A stretch of DNA of 64,000 nt, from assembly GCF_028009165.1 (NCBI RefSeq), contig NW_026611618.1, positions 1,674,001 to 1,738,000 on the forward strand. The letters run 5' to 3'. A program made the translations under genes and the position numbers. The stretch is from Akanthomyces muscarius (lineage: Eukaryota; Ascomycota; Sordariomycetes; Hypocreales; Cordycipitaceae). Positions within the stretch are counted from its first letter, which is position 1. The number at the start of each line of letters is the position of its first letter. The notes under the pieces were generated by a model. That model was not told where the DNA came from, did no database searches, and saw nothing but the letters and a program-made list of their open reading frames with translations. Positions 1-11,209 of the stretch are shown piece after piece.

Positions 1-255
1 AAGGCGCCTCTAGCGGCCGAAATTAAGAGCTCTAAGGCAGTGAGTCTTGGTCATAATTCGTGAGCTATAGCCGCCCGCGACAGAGCCGAAAGCCCAAATG
101 TTGACGAAGGAGGCGTCCTTAGTTTGGTAGGCGCTTGCCATAAACTTGGCCGTCTCGTGCAAAACTTTTCTCCCTCAAGAAAAGAGATGAAGCGGGGACT
201 TATTCTATAACGTCTCTTCTTCTCCAATATCATTTTTTTTCTTCTGCAGTCTCTA

Positions 256-337
256 GAAGAAGAAGAAGAAGAAGAAGAAGAAGAAGAAGAAGAAGAAGAA
301 GAAGAAGAAGAAGAAGAAGAAGAAGAAGAAGAAGAAA
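256..337. repeat. (GAA)n microsatellite
   Basis: About 27 uninterrupted GAA units lie some 25 bases before a possible start codon at 364. On the minus strand the run reads as poly-serine codons, which explains a spurious serine-rich ORF there. A purine tract of this kind in a fungal 5' leader is usually non-coding and length-variable. Confidence 0.95.
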
Positions 338-363
338 ACATCAAACAACAACCTCCAGTCATC

Positions 364-599
364 ATGGACGACCCTCACCAAGTGGCCAACGCCCTTCAAG
401 GTATGCACTCATCAACTGTGACGGACCATGAAGATGTAGTGAATGTCAAGGACGCTCAGCCCTGTTGGCTGCCATTGCTGTATTCTTTTCAGATCTCAAT
501 GGCCGGGTCTCAGTGGCCGAGAGCGATTACTTGACGCTGCTGGTCGTCACACGTCCACATCACCACAGTTTCTACATGGATGCTAAAAAAATACCTTAG
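364..599 (+). CDS. possible small spliced ORF, unknown function
   Basis: An ATG at 364 opens a 37-base exon ending at a GTATGC donor (401). An acceptor TTTTCAG at 490-492 resumes the frame, which stops at 597-599. The product would be 47 residues with no family I recognise. It may instead be the first part of a longer gene: skipping about 546-633 (donor GTCCAC, acceptor GACAG) would join it in frame to the membrane/repeat ORF that ends at 1207. The donor for that second splice is weak, so I keep the two apart. This is inference from splice signals alone. Confidence 0.25.
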
Positions 600-631
600 T
601 CGGGCTTTTCGTTATTGCGGTGACCGAGACC

Positions 632-1207
632 ATGTCGACAGTTTGCATTCGTGCGTGGCGATACTACGAAGGACTCCAGAGACAGTCCCTCTTTCCGATT
701 GAAATGGAAATGGAATTTCTCACTGCGTTCCTATTCCTCTTTACCATCGCCACTACGGTTAGCCTCTGCTTCTTTCTCCTGCAGAGCGGTCTAACCGGGC
801 TGTACATAATCAGCATCACCAACCTCTGCGGCTCTGTCAGTCTAAATATCTTTGAGTGCTTCTATACGGAGGCTCTCGAGCGGGAAAGAGCCAGAGCTCT
901 CGCAGCAGAGGCAGAAAGAGCCGGAGCTCTCGGAAGGGAGAGAGGTCCAGCCATCGCAGAGGAAGAAAGAGCCAGAGTTGTCGCAGAGGAAGAAAGTGTT
1001 AGAGCCGTCGCAGAGGAAGAAAGTGTTAGAGCCGTCGCAGAGGAAGAAAGCTCTAAAGCCGTCGCAGAGCAAGACAGAGCCAGAGCTCTCGCCGAGGAAG
1101 AAAGCGTCCGAGTTCTCCACGCAGAAAGCGTTGCCTTGCCGCCCTATAGTGACGGAGAAGCCCGGAATACATCTGAAGGAGGCAAGGCAGCACATGCGCC
1201 GCTCTAG
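632..1207 (+). CDS. hypothetical membrane protein with charged tandem repeats
   Basis: An ORF of 191 residues from ATG 632. Residues of about 30-70 contain two hydrophobic segments that look like membrane spans. The second half is a highly charged Glu/Arg/Ala region built from nine-residue repeats (EEESVRAVA type), encoded by 27-base tandem units between roughly 955 and 1118, and likely to form a helix or coiled coil. I recognise no family. Because the repeat unit is a multiple of three, other frames over the same stretch are also open, so coding status is uncertain. It could be the 3' part of a spliced gene beginning at 364. Confidence 0.35.
   Translation: MSTVCIRAWRYYEGLQRQSLFPIEMEMEFLTAFLFLFTIATTVSLCFFLLQSGLTGLYIISITNLCGSVSLNIFECFYTEALERERARALAAEAERAGALGRERGPAIAEEERARVVAEEESVRAVAEEESVRAVAEEESSKAVAEQDRARALAEEESVRVLHAESVALPPYSDGEARNTSEGGKAAHAPL
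955..1118. repeat. 27-bp minisatellite, about six units
   Basis: Units of the form GCAGAGGAAGAAAG followed by a variable GTTAGAGCCGTC-like half repeat with a 27-base period. Units near 990-1060 are nearly identical and the flanking ones are diverged. The period keeps frame, so the repeat encodes nine-residue repeats in the overlapping ORF. Confidence 0.85.
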
Positions 1208-1765
1208 GCAAGCACAGAGGCACAGCGATCCTCCGCCTGTGGCTGCAACGCGACCGCTTCTGTGAAGTGCCGAGCCGAACAAGTCAACCGACAGGCGTAA
1301 TTACGGGAAGTGCCACAAGATCTGGCTGGTCATGGTGGTTTTTATGGGTGAGGGGAAAAAAGGCGCCGTTCACGTAGAAGCAGTGACTTGTTATGTCTTT
1401 CGTCTTTTTCTCATTTTTATTATGCTTGCCATCTTTTGATCCTTTAATAATATTTTCCATTTGTCTTACTTCCTATAGCCCCTCTATTTCTCTCTTTTCT
1501 CTAGGTTTCTTGGGTTTATAAAGGCTGACAGCTGCCAGCGTCGGCTTTGTACCCGCTAAAGTTGGCACGGCTTTCGGTTCCGCGCCACCGTCGAGCCGTC
1601 GCGCAGCCCTGTAGCTGTGGTCCGGCCCCGGCGAGCTAAAACGCAGCTCGCCACTGATTTGCAGGTTGCGTCATGGGCAAGATTCCAAATGCCCATTATT
1701 ATATAACGAACAACCTGCGCAGCTCTGGCAGCCAGATATTTTCTGCAACACCAAAATTGCCGTTG
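1208..1765. other. intergenic; leader of the SelO gene
   Basis: No gene seen. A TATAAAGG stretch near 1515-1521 and pyrimidine-rich sequence at 1440-1505 suit a promoter for the SelO gene. An in-frame ATG at 1673 could lengthen that protein by 31 residues. Confidence 0.5.
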
Positions 1766-3799
1766 ATGCTTCACAGAAAAAGCCTTTGCAGGGCTCTTCC
1801 GCGAACAACGCTCCTATTTTCCCGCATGGCTAGCCACGGCTCTGCGCGCAGTGCGCGCCAGCTCTCGTACGAGGGCAAGCCGCTCAAGGACATCCCCAAG
1901 TCCTGGAACTTTACCTCGGGACTCACCCCCGACCCCCTGTTTCCTACCCCGGCCGCTTCGCACAAGACACCGCGGGATCAGATCGGGCCACGCATGGTTC
2001 GCGATGCTCTCTATACGTGGGTACGCCCGGAGAAGCAGGAAAGCCCCGAGCTGCTCGCCGTGAGCCCCGCCGCGATGCGCGACCTCGGCATTAAAGATGA
2101 TGAAAAGGCAACCGAGGAATTTCGACAGTTTGTCAGCGGAAACAAGCTTTACGGCTGGGACGAAGACAAGCTGGAAGGTGGCTATCCATGGGCACAGTGC
2201 TACGGCGGCTATCAGTTTGGCCAATGGGCCGGGCAGCTCGGCGATGGCAGAGCCATCTCTCTTTTTGAGACGACCAATCCGGCCACTGATATCCGCTACG
2301 AGCTACAGCTCAAAGGTGCTGGCCTGACACCATACTCGCGATTTGCTGACGGAAAGGCGGTTCTCAGATCTAGCATCCGCGAATTCGTCGTTTCCGAGGC
2401 GCTGAACGCCTTGTCGATTCCTACAACCCGCGCACTAGCTCTCACACTGCTACCGGGGTCCAGAGTTCTTCGCGAAAGAATTGAGCCCGGCGCAATTGTC
2501 TTGCGTTTTGCTCAATCCTGGCTTCGCCTGGGAACGTTTGACCTGTTGCGATCCCGAGGCGACCGTAAGCTAGTTCGGGAGCTGTCCACCTATGTCGCAA
2601 AGGACGTCTTTGGAGGCTGGGACCAGTTGCCCGGAAGATTGGCGAACCCAGACAAACCAGCAGACGGACCAGAACCTTCTCGTGGCGTCTCGGAGAAGAC
2701 GACAGAGGGTCCTGACGAGGTCGCCGAGAACAGGTACACCCGGCTGTACAGAGAGATAGTCAGGCGAAATGCTCTCGTGGTTGCGCAATGGCAAGCCTAC
2801 GGTTTCATGAACGGAGTTTTGGTGCGTACATCACCCCCGACGCATCATTTACAGTACTAATGTGCTTTGTAGAACACAGACAACACCTCTGTCTTTGGCC
2901 TCTCTATTGACTTTGGCCCGTTCGCTTTCATGGATAATTTTGACCCGTCATACACACCGAATCATGACGATGGAATGCTACGATATTCGTACAAGAACCA
3001 ACCTACCATTATCTGGTGGAACTTGGTCCGACTCGGCGAAGCTCTCGGAGAACTGATGGGCATGGGATCCGCAGTTGACAACGAATCATATATCGCGGAG
3101 GGTGTCAAGAAGGGGCAGGAAGACGAGGTCATTGCGCGAGCCGAGAAACTCATCACACAGGCCGGAGAAGAATACAAACACACCTTCTTGTCAGAGTACA
3201 AGAGGCTGATGACGGCGCGCCTCGGCCTGCGCCAGCAAAAAGACTCTGATTTCGAGGTGCTCTTCTCCGAAGCTTTGGACACTCTCGAAGCCTTTGAGCT
3301 CGACTTTAGCCACTTCTTCCGTCGACTCAGCAGTGTCAAGCTCGCCCAAGTGGCGACAGAGGAGGCCAGGCGTCAAACAGCCAAGGTCTTCTTCCACAGT
3401 GAGGGTCTTCCAAAGACAACTGCCGAAGGCGATGCTTTAGGCCGGATTTCCAACTGGCTATCCAAATGGCATGACAGAGTCGTCCAGGACTGGTCACCTG
3501 ATGGGACCAGTGTCACTGACGGTGCCGAGTCAGAAAGGATACAGGCTATGAAGCAGGTCAACCCCAACTTTGTTCCCCGTGGCTGGATCCTCGACGAAAT
3601 TATTCGCCGTGTCGAGAAGGAAGGAGACAGAAAGGTCCTGGATAGGGTCATGCACATGGCTCTACACCCGTTCAATGATTCCTGGTCTGGCTTGGAATTT
3701 GACGGTGCTACATATCAGGGCGACCGTGAAGAAGAGCAGCGCTGGGTTGGCGACGTGCCGCGTCTGGAGCGGGCGATGCAGTGCAGCTGCAGCTCTTAA
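1766..3799 (+). CDS. protein adenylyltransferase SelO (YdiU/SELENOO family), mitochondrial
   Basis: Two exons, 1766-2821 and 2873-3799, with one 51-base intron (donor GTGCGT, acceptor TTTGTAG), encode about 660 residues. SelO proteins have a pseudokinase fold and transfer AMP from ATP to Ser/Thr/Tyr of mitochondrial proteins. Visible family blocks are YGGYQFGQWAGQLGDGRA (near residue 147), ELQLKGAGLTPYSRFADGKA (near 178) and SIDFGPFAFMDNFDP (near 363), which carries the metal-binding Asp. The start at 1766 gives an Arg-rich, Ser-rich N-terminus typical of a mitochondrial presequence; an in-frame ATG at 1673 is the alternative. The protein ends CSCSS, with Cys at the position where vertebrate SELENOO has selenocysteine (third from the end). 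An AATAAA-like signal follows near 3836. Confidence 0.93.
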
Positions 3800-4331
3800 A
3801 AAACAGTACGGGTATGCGAGACTGTAAGCTAGACAAAATAAAAAACCTTTTTGAGGGCTTTGAGATGTAACGACCGGCGGTAAGAGGCAATGCTCGTTGA
3901 GATAAAATTTCTCTCCCCTGCTTCCATAAACGGCGTCAAATATTTTTAATCTGGGACATAAGATAGAGGTAGACTCGACTGAAGCAGCACTCTGCAAAGC
4001 AGCATGCGGCTCAAGCTCACCTACAATAAAATATGTCCGGGTACAATTAATGAGAGAAGAAAAAAAGACGGCAGCGAAGCTCGCAATTTCGCGGCGCAGG
4101 ATATAGTGCGCGAGGTGGATGCGTTTGTGCCTGAGGCACTATTTGGTGCGGCCGGCCAATCAGCGTCAGTGTAAATTAATCCGTGGATGAACACACTAGC
4201 GGAGGAGCCCTTCCCGTCAAACCGACAAGCAGTTCTTCCTCGCCAGCGTCCCTCGGACTGAGTCCTTTAATCCGCCCGCAGCGCACTGCATCTCATCACA
4301 TCACCCCATTCATCCCGGCACGGCGGCAACG
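3800..4331. other. intergenic between SelO and NDUFS1
   Basis: The 3' flank of SelO followed by the nuo-78 promoter. Pyrimidine-rich sequence precedes the start at 4332. No additional gene seen. Confidence 0.5.
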
Positions 4332-6870
4332 ATGCTTCGACACACTCTGGCTCGTTCCGCTCTGCGGACGGGCAGGCGAGCGGCCGGCGCCTCGCGCGCT
4401 TTCTCTGTCTCTTCCCAGCGCCACGCGGAGGTGGAGCTTACAATTGGTGAGCAGTGCCGTCGACGGATGAGCAATTGACTCTGGGCAGACGTGCTAACTG
4501 GCTTCTAGATGGCAAGAAGATCTCGATTGAAGGTAGGAGCTGATACTCGTGGGCCCGCGAGGCGGACGATTGCTGACCAGACGACAGCTGGCTCTGCCCT
4601 GATCCAGGCTTGCGAAAAGGCCGGAGCTACGGTCCCCAGGTGCGTTCAATTGCCTGGTAAAATACGATAAGAACTGGTACGAACTGACATTTGCCTTCCA
4701 GATACTGCTACCACGAGTACGATTGACCACTCTACCCGACGACATCCGATGCCCCGAAACGAAAGCTGACAAATATTTTACAGGAAGCTCATGATTGCAG
4801 GAAACTGCCGTATGTGTCTTGTCGAAGTCGAAAAGGCCCCCAAGCCTGTTGCCTCGTGCGCCTGGCCCGTTCAGCCCGGCATGGTTGTCAAGACCAACTC
4901 GCCTCTTGCCCACAAGGCTCGCGAGGGTGTCATGGAGTTCCTCCTGGCCAACCACCCCCTCGACTGCCCCATCTGCGACCAGGGTGGTGAATGCGATCTT
5001 CAGGAGCAGTCTCTGCGTTATGGTGCTGACCGCGGTCGATTCCACGAAATTGGTGGCAAGCGCGCCGTCGAGGACAAGAACATTGGCCCCCTGATCAAGA
5101 CATCGATGAACCGCTGTATCCACTGCACCCGATGCGTGCGTTTCGCCAACGACATTGCCGGTGCTCCTGAGCTCGGCTCTACCGGCCGTGGCAACGATAT
5201 CCAGATTGGCACATACCTCGAAAAGAACCTCGACTCTGAGCTCTCTGGCAACGTCATCGATCTTTGCCCCGTCGGCGCTCTCACCTCCAAGCCCTACGCC
5301 TTCCGCGCCCGTCCCTGGGAGCTGAAGCACTCCGAATCCATTGACGTTCTCGACGGCCTCGGTTCCAACATCCGTGTCGACTCTCGCGGTCTTGAAGTCA
5401 TGCGCATTCTTCCCCGCCTCAACGACGATGTGAACGAGGAGTGGATCAACGACAAGACTCGTTTCGCCTGCGATGGTCTCAAGACCCAGCGTCTGACCAT
5501 GCCTCTGATCCGCCGTGATGGCAAGTTTGAGCCTGCCGACTGGGAGGAGGCTCTGACCGAGGTCGCCCGTGCTTGGGAGCAGAAGAAGCCCCAGGGTAAC
5601 GAGTTCAAGATCATCTCCGGTGCCCTGACCGAGGTCGAGTCCCTGGTTGTTGCCAAGGACATGGCCAACAAGCTTGGCTCCGAGAACCTCGCTCTGGACA
5701 CTCCCACCGGCAGCGCCCCCATTGCCCACGGTGTTGATGTCCGCTCCAACTACTTGTTCAACTCGTCCATCTGGGGTATCGAAGAGACTGACTGCATGCT
5801 GATTGTTGGCAGCAACCCTCGCCACGAGGCTGCTGTTCTCAACGCCCGTATCCGCAAGCAGTGGCTTCGCTCTGACCTCGAGGTTGGCGTCGTTGGCGAG
5901 ACCTTTGACTCTACCTTTGAGTTTGAGCACCTCGGCAGTGATCACGCTGCCCTGAAGGCGGCCCTTGCCGGTCCCTTCGGCAAGAAGCTGGCCGCTGCTA
6001 AGAAGCCCATGATTGTCGTCGGCTCCGGTGTCACTGACCACGCTGACGCCAAGGCTTTCTACGAGACTGTCGGTGCCTTTGTCGAGAAGAACGCCGCAAA
6101 CTTCCGCACCGCTGAGTGGGACGGCTACAACGTTCTTCAAAGAGAGGCTTCGCGTGCTGGTGCTTTCGAGGTCGGTTTCGTCACACCCTCTGCCGAGGTT
6201 GCCGAGACCAAGCCGAAGTTTGTCTGGCTGCTCGGTGCCGATGAGATCAACGAGGCCGATATCCCCAAGGATGCTTTCGTCGTCTACCAGGGCCACCACG
6301 GTGACCGTGGTGCCCAGATTGCGGACATTGTTCTCCCCGGTGCCGCTTACACCGAGAAGGCCGGTACATACATCAACACCGAGGGCCGTGTGCAGATGAC
6401 CCGTGCCGCTACCTCGCTGCCCGGCGCCGCCCGCACTGACTGGAAGATTCTCCGTGCTGCCTCTGAGTTCCTTGGCGCCCCTCTCCCCTACGACGACGTC
6501 ACGGCCGTTCGCGAGCGCATGTCCATGATCAGCCCCGCCCTCGCCGTCTACGATGTTGTCGAGTCTGTTGCTCTCAGGGAGCTCAGCAAGGTCCAGCTTG
6601 TCGACCAGAACAAGGGCTCCAAGGCCACAGGTAGCCCTCTGAAGAAGGCTATTGAGAACTTTTACTTTACCGATGTCATTTCAAGAAGGTACGTCTTACA
6701 CCACCCAGTTCCCATTTCTCACAAGGCAAAATTACTAACGTGGACGACTTAGCTCGCCCACCATGGCCCGATGCTCTGCCGCCAAGGCCAGCGGCGACCC
6801 CAGAACAAACCTCATGGCCCCTGGCATGGAGGAGGATAGACCCATGGGCCAGATTGCCTACGGATCATAA
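4332..6870 (+). CDS. nuo-78: NADH:ubiquinone oxidoreductase 78-kDa subunit (complex I, NDUFS1)
   Basis: Six exons: 4332-4446, 4509-4532, 4588-4639, 4702-4716, 4784-6688 and 6753-6870, giving 742 residues, the usual length. The first four introns cluster in the 5' 450 bases, and exon 4 is only 15 bases. It is the matrix-arm subunit that carries electrons from NADH through three Fe-S centres. The [2Fe-2S] cysteines are 66, 77, 80 and 94 (C-x10-C-x2-C-x13-C). The N5-type ligands are H126, C130, C133 and C139. The N4 cysteines are 180, 183, 186 and 230. The N-terminus (MLRHTLARSALRTGRRA) is a classic mitochondrial presequence. A molybdopterin-oxidoreductase-like fold without cofactor fills the remainder. 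A long open frame on the opposite strand is only a shadow of its codon bias. Confidence 0.97.
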
Positions 6871-7093
6871 AGGGGGAAGTTGTCAAAAAGAACGGCTGTA
6901 CTAAAATTAAAGAATGCATTTCCTTGCGTTATACAATGTGGAGGGCGGGTTTTACTTTGTACATATAAAGATGGTAGAATTAGTCGGCGACAGGTAGATA
7001 AACCTTGAAAGAGACGGTGAATTCTTTTTTTTTACAATGACCATGTACACACTTTTTGTCCTTACTAACTCGGTCTGACTCGTTGGTCGTCCT

Positions 7094-8491
7094 TTAATAC
7101 TTGGACGTCTTTTTCAAGATGGACTTGGGCTGTGGCCTGGAGGGCTTTGATGGTCTTGCCGCGGCGGCTGACGATGCGCTCGCCTCTCGCTTGTCATCTG
7201 CCGGACCAGGTTGGCTCCCGATCCGGGCGGCCTTTGGTGACGGCCGCAGCGCCGGCAACGCACTCCCCGGCGGCGGTTTTGTCGGCGAGCTAGTAGACTT
7301 GCTTTTGACCGAAGATGTCGTCGTCGATGAAGTAGTAGCCTTGGAAACTACAAACGCACTCGACTGCGACTTGAGCGGCAGGCGGTCCTGTTTGCTCCTG
7401 CCTGGAGGCTCGCTCTCTGCCGGACGCTTCTTGCTATTGTCTCTTTGTTGTCGCTCATCTTGAGCAAAGGCAACAGCGCTGCCACCGCTTCTACCGCCGC
7501 TGCCGCTCTCTTTTTTCTTTTCCTCCTCGCTTCGTCTGCCGCTACCGCTAACGCTGCCGGTTCTCGCAGGCCGCGCAGGCCGATCCTACTCAACCTCGCG
7601 CGTCACCTTGCGCCGCTGCGCGCTCTCCCTGTCGAGCGCCCTCCGGCGCATGTCCCTCTTGGCCGCAATGTGCGCGTCGTACCCGCGCAGCTCCGTTGTC
7701 GCCTTGCTCACCAGCATCAATCCCTCGCGCGCCGCCAGTTCGCGCGGCGACGCCGCCGCACGGTGCGCGAAGCTCGGCTCCGGCACGTCCCCAATAACGT
7801 CGTCCCTCTTGCTAGCGAAAGCGCCTCCCTTTCCCTGCAAAATCTGCGCCACCTGGGCGTGCGGATCGAGCGGCGGCGGTGCGGGCGGTGCGGGCGCCGC
7901 CATGCTGGCAATCATGCGGTCGAGGTCCGCCGGGGACGCGGACCACCCCTTGCGCTGCGCCAGGTGCTGCTCGTAGTCCTCGCGCTCGTCGTGGATGTCT
8001 CTCTGGAACGCCTGCTCATCGGCGCGCATCGACTGCAGGAGGCGCGCGTTCTCGCGGCGGAAGAGGGCCAGCAGGTTGCCGCGCACGGCGGCGGCGTGCT
8101 TGTCGCTGCGGGAGAGGGCCTGCCGCATGTGCTCGGCCCGGTCGGTCGTGGCGAGCGACAGCGACCGCTGCAGGGCCTCCTCGCTGCTCGGCAGGATCTT
8201 GGAGACGGGGACGAAGAAGGCGGGCGCGATGGAGCGAAGACGCGGGATGGGCTGCTCCTTTGTTGGCCCTGTCACGGCCGTGGGCGTTGTCGAGGATGCT
8301 GTTGTGGGTGGTGGCTGCTCGAATGTGTTTCCCATAAGAACGTCTCCATCGGTAGCAGAAGCTCGGCGGCCCGGGAGATTTTCATTTTGTTGTCTTGGGG
8401 AGGCGGCTTTCGCAGCTGCGCCGAGGGAAGAAAATGAGTGTGCTCGTCGCATGGCCTTTGGCGAAGTTGGGGCGGCGGCAGGCGGCGGCAT
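7094..8491 (-). CDS. uncharacterised Ser/Pro/Ala-rich protein interrupted by one in-frame TAG
   Basis: Reading on the minus strand from ATG 8491, an open frame runs 301 codons, meets TAG at 7586-7588, and continues in the same frame for another 163 codons to TAA at 7094-7096. The part after the TAG looks coding: charged, Ser/Lys-rich, ending KPSRPQPKSILKKTSKY. The part before has a helical, Arg/Glu-rich middle (about residues 105-190). No family recognised; the basic tail suggests a nucleic-acid or cytoskeletal partner, but that is a guess. Explanations for the TAG are mRNA editing to TGG, readthrough, a very short GC-rich intron (donor GTAGGA at 7589, acceptor TTAG, 42 bases, frame-preserving but lacking a branch site), a mutation, or sequencing error. 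If the TAG is used, the product is 301 residues (7586-8491). An internal Met at residue 14 is an alternative start. Confidence 0.6.
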
Positions 8492-9307
8492 GGTTGGCCG
8501 TTGGCTGCGAGGTTGCGCTCTCAGAAGCAGAAATAATGGATATAGTAATCAAAGTACTTCTCCTTGCGAAGAGAAGCAGAATTTGACAAGAAATCTCAAT
8601 CGATCGAGTTCGAAATGAGGTTGTGTTGGGTGCGTTTGCCGCCTGCATGGGACCGAGTGTGACAGCCCCAACACCATGCATGCCGGGCGTTTGCAGCAAG
8701 TGGGCGTGCATGGATGGCGGCGCTTACCTTGCTTAAATTGAATAACGGTCGTGCTGTCATGTTTAGGCAACGATACCTCGGAGAGCCCGCGAGAGATACA
8801 AGTCACTAGTAAAACTGCTACATCAGATATTTACTGTAGAATATGACACAGCCATGGTGGTGCGATGAGTAACGGCAGAGGATACAACGCCCAAGGTCCA
8901 AAGTTAGACAAGTAAATCAAAGTATATGCTTGCTGCCTATATAAATTATTCTTCCAATGGTATCTAATACAAATAAAACTCCAAGTCATAAAAATATGGC
9001 CCTCTATTGGCCCTCTTTTTCGTACAAATATATGATCGCTAAATGAAGAAGCAGCCGGCGATGCAAAATTTTGATTGCGGATGCGACTGATGGTGTCTTC
9101 TCAGTCGTCAATATCACCGAGGAGAGTCATGATACTGCCTGCACCACACAATCCGTTGCACAGCTTGCAGTTGTGTAGCAACGGCTGCCTGCTCACTTAC
9201 AGAGCCGCAGATTCCTTCGAAGTGTGCTACATGAGCGCTTCTAGATACCTTGGGCGTGCCGGTTGAGCTGCTGCATAATGATGTGAAGCCAAGACTACAC
9301 TGCGGCT
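8492..9307. other. intergenic
   Basis: This holds the upstream region of the minus-strand gene ending at 7094 and the 3' flank of the ACBD gene, with AT-rich sequence at 8920-9040. No gene seen. Confidence 0.5.
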
Positions 9308-10316
9308 TCACCTTGATGGAACGATATTCCTCACGTACTCTCGTACGAGAGTCAGAGCTGCACGCACGAGGTCTTCAAGACGGCGGTCTTTGCGCTTCCT
9401 CATCCATACTAGGATCATGGATAAGATGACGCAGTCGATGAGGAGGTGCTTCATGATGGACCAAACGAACCAGCCAAGCCATGATGGGAAGCTGCGCTCC
9501 TTCTTTGATTTCCATTCGCGGCCTGTTGAAATTTGCTCACGCAGGGCGGCCACCTCGGCGGACAGCTTGGTAATGGCGCGCTCCATCTTCCGCTGTGACC
9601 GGCCGCTTCCGACGCTGACATCGTGTCCCATTTCGCGGTCCTCTAAATCCATTTGTCGATGAGATCGCAGCTCGGCCTCGTCCTGTTCGCTCATTGGGCT
9701 CAGCATCTTCATGGGACCATCGCTGCCGCTCATTGGTTGTGTAAAGCGTCGGGGCGGTGCCGCAGCTTGCGGCGAAGAATCGCTGGTGCTAGGGCTGTTG
9801 TTCTTGATTTGGTTCCAAACGAATTCGAGTTCCGAGACCAATTCTCTCCCATCTCTGCACAGCACTCGTTAGTCCAATGTGATCCAATAGGGGGTGTCGG
9901 GTCGAGATATTCAGGTATCCTTACGCTGTCGTGGCATAGCGGTGCATTGTTTCGATGAGAGCTTCGATATATCGTCTCTTAGCTTCCGTGCGGCTAATGC
10001 CCTTTTGGCAGTTCCATGCATCCCACTTGTCGCGTTCCCGCTGCAGCTCCTCCGCGGTTAGGCCTGTACCGGCGATGGGCTGCTCCATAACGCCGTCCAC
10101 GTCCCCTTCCATTGCCTGTTTGTAGAGTCCATATAGTCGAAGCCGTTCGGAGGGTGGCGGCCGCGACGCGCCCGTCTTCGGAATCTTCTTGACCGTGTTG
10201 AGGGCATGGACAAAGACCCGGTCTGTGTGTGTTGATTAGTTCACTGGTAGCGAGAGGCGCTCTGCGCGACGACGCGACGGTCCCAGTTGAGTTGACATAC
10301 CTACAGAGTCCGCCAT
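9308..10316 (-). CDS. acyl-CoA-binding membrane protein, ACBD5/Atg37 type
   Basis: Three exons on the minus strand: 10316-10301, 10222-9925 and 9854-9308, giving 286 residues. Only 16 bases of coding precede the first intron (donor GTATGT). The N-terminal 105 residues form an acyl-CoA-binding domain, with RLRLYGLYKQAMEGD and the ligand-contacting KWDAWN. A Ser/Pro-rich linker and a coiled coil (about residues 190-215, KMERAITKLSAEVAALREQI) follow. A hydrophobic span lies near residue 240 (WLGWFVWSIMKHLLIDCVIL), with a basic tail after it. This tail-anchored ACBD architecture is that of human ACBD5 and yeast Atg37, peroxisomal proteins in very-long-chain acyl-CoA handling and pexophagy. The specific role here is inferred from the architecture. 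Confidence 0.88.
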
Positions 10317-11209
10317 GATGATAACGGATGCGAAGACTAATTATCGCAAGATGATGATGCTATCAATTCAATACGGTCGCTCGGGGTCGCGGTGCTGCAT
10401 CGAAGCCCTGTAGGGATCTATTTTACCGGGACCTCGGAACGAGCGTGCCAATGGCGTCAGGACCCCGCCGAGGGATGCAACAGAGCGAGAGGGAGGGCGA
10501 GCGGAGCAGGAAAGGCAGCGGGCCAGAGCAATGGGTCTATAGATGAGAACAAGGAGGAGGGAGCGGTGAAAAGGTAAGGATATGAATATGAGGAAATATG
10601 ATGGAGAAGAAAACCACGTCAAACACACCGTGAGGGAAAGCAAGCTCATCCAGTTATGATATGCAATGGCCCGCTGGGGGAGCTCCAGCAGCGCTAATTG
10701 CCACCCCCAGCTCAAGGCCCCGGAGCGTGAGGTGCTGGTCGAGTTGTGCCTCGGCGAGTCTGAGTTGCACCGATGGCCTGGCCCACCCTTCTAATCTGGC
10801 CCTCGCACGCGACAGCTGCCCGCTACAGTGCCTCTCAATAGCGGCCCTCCGCCCCTGGTCTAGCGCATCTGCCCCCAAAAGCGGCACTGAGTATGCCCCC
10901 ATCGCTTGGCCGGCCGGCGCCTCTCGCCGCTCAAATATAAACACGTGAAACTCGACGCTGTACTGTTGCAGCGGCTGCCAGCCTGTGATTGCTGTCTGGC
11001 GATCTGGCAGGCGTAATTCTACTGTATAATTGTGATATGAGTGTGGTGTAGCTCAATAAAAAAAAGACACGATCTTCTTGCCCAAGAAAAATAAAGCAAG
11101 GAGAGAGAGCGATAATTGATTCAATGCTCTGCATATATATGCGCATAATGTTCTCTAAAGGGTATCCATACCGAATTTCAGCCTTGCAATGCGCCGAGCA
11201 TTTATTATA
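10317..11209. other. intergenic
   Basis: The ACBD gene promoter (purine-rich on the plus strand at 10480-10600, that is CT-rich on the coding strand) and the 3' flank of RNase III. Open frames on both strands near 10660-10948 show no family features. No gene supported. Confidence 0.5.

Noticed and set aside
4494..6299. 601-codon open frame on the minus strand
   Set aside because: It is antisense to the well-supported NDUFS1 gene and arises from its GC-rich third codon positions; no family features.
7445..8437. 330-codon plus-strand frame rich in Arg/Leu/Ala
   Set aside because: Antisense to the minus-strand gene at 7094-8491; composition is that of a shadow frame.
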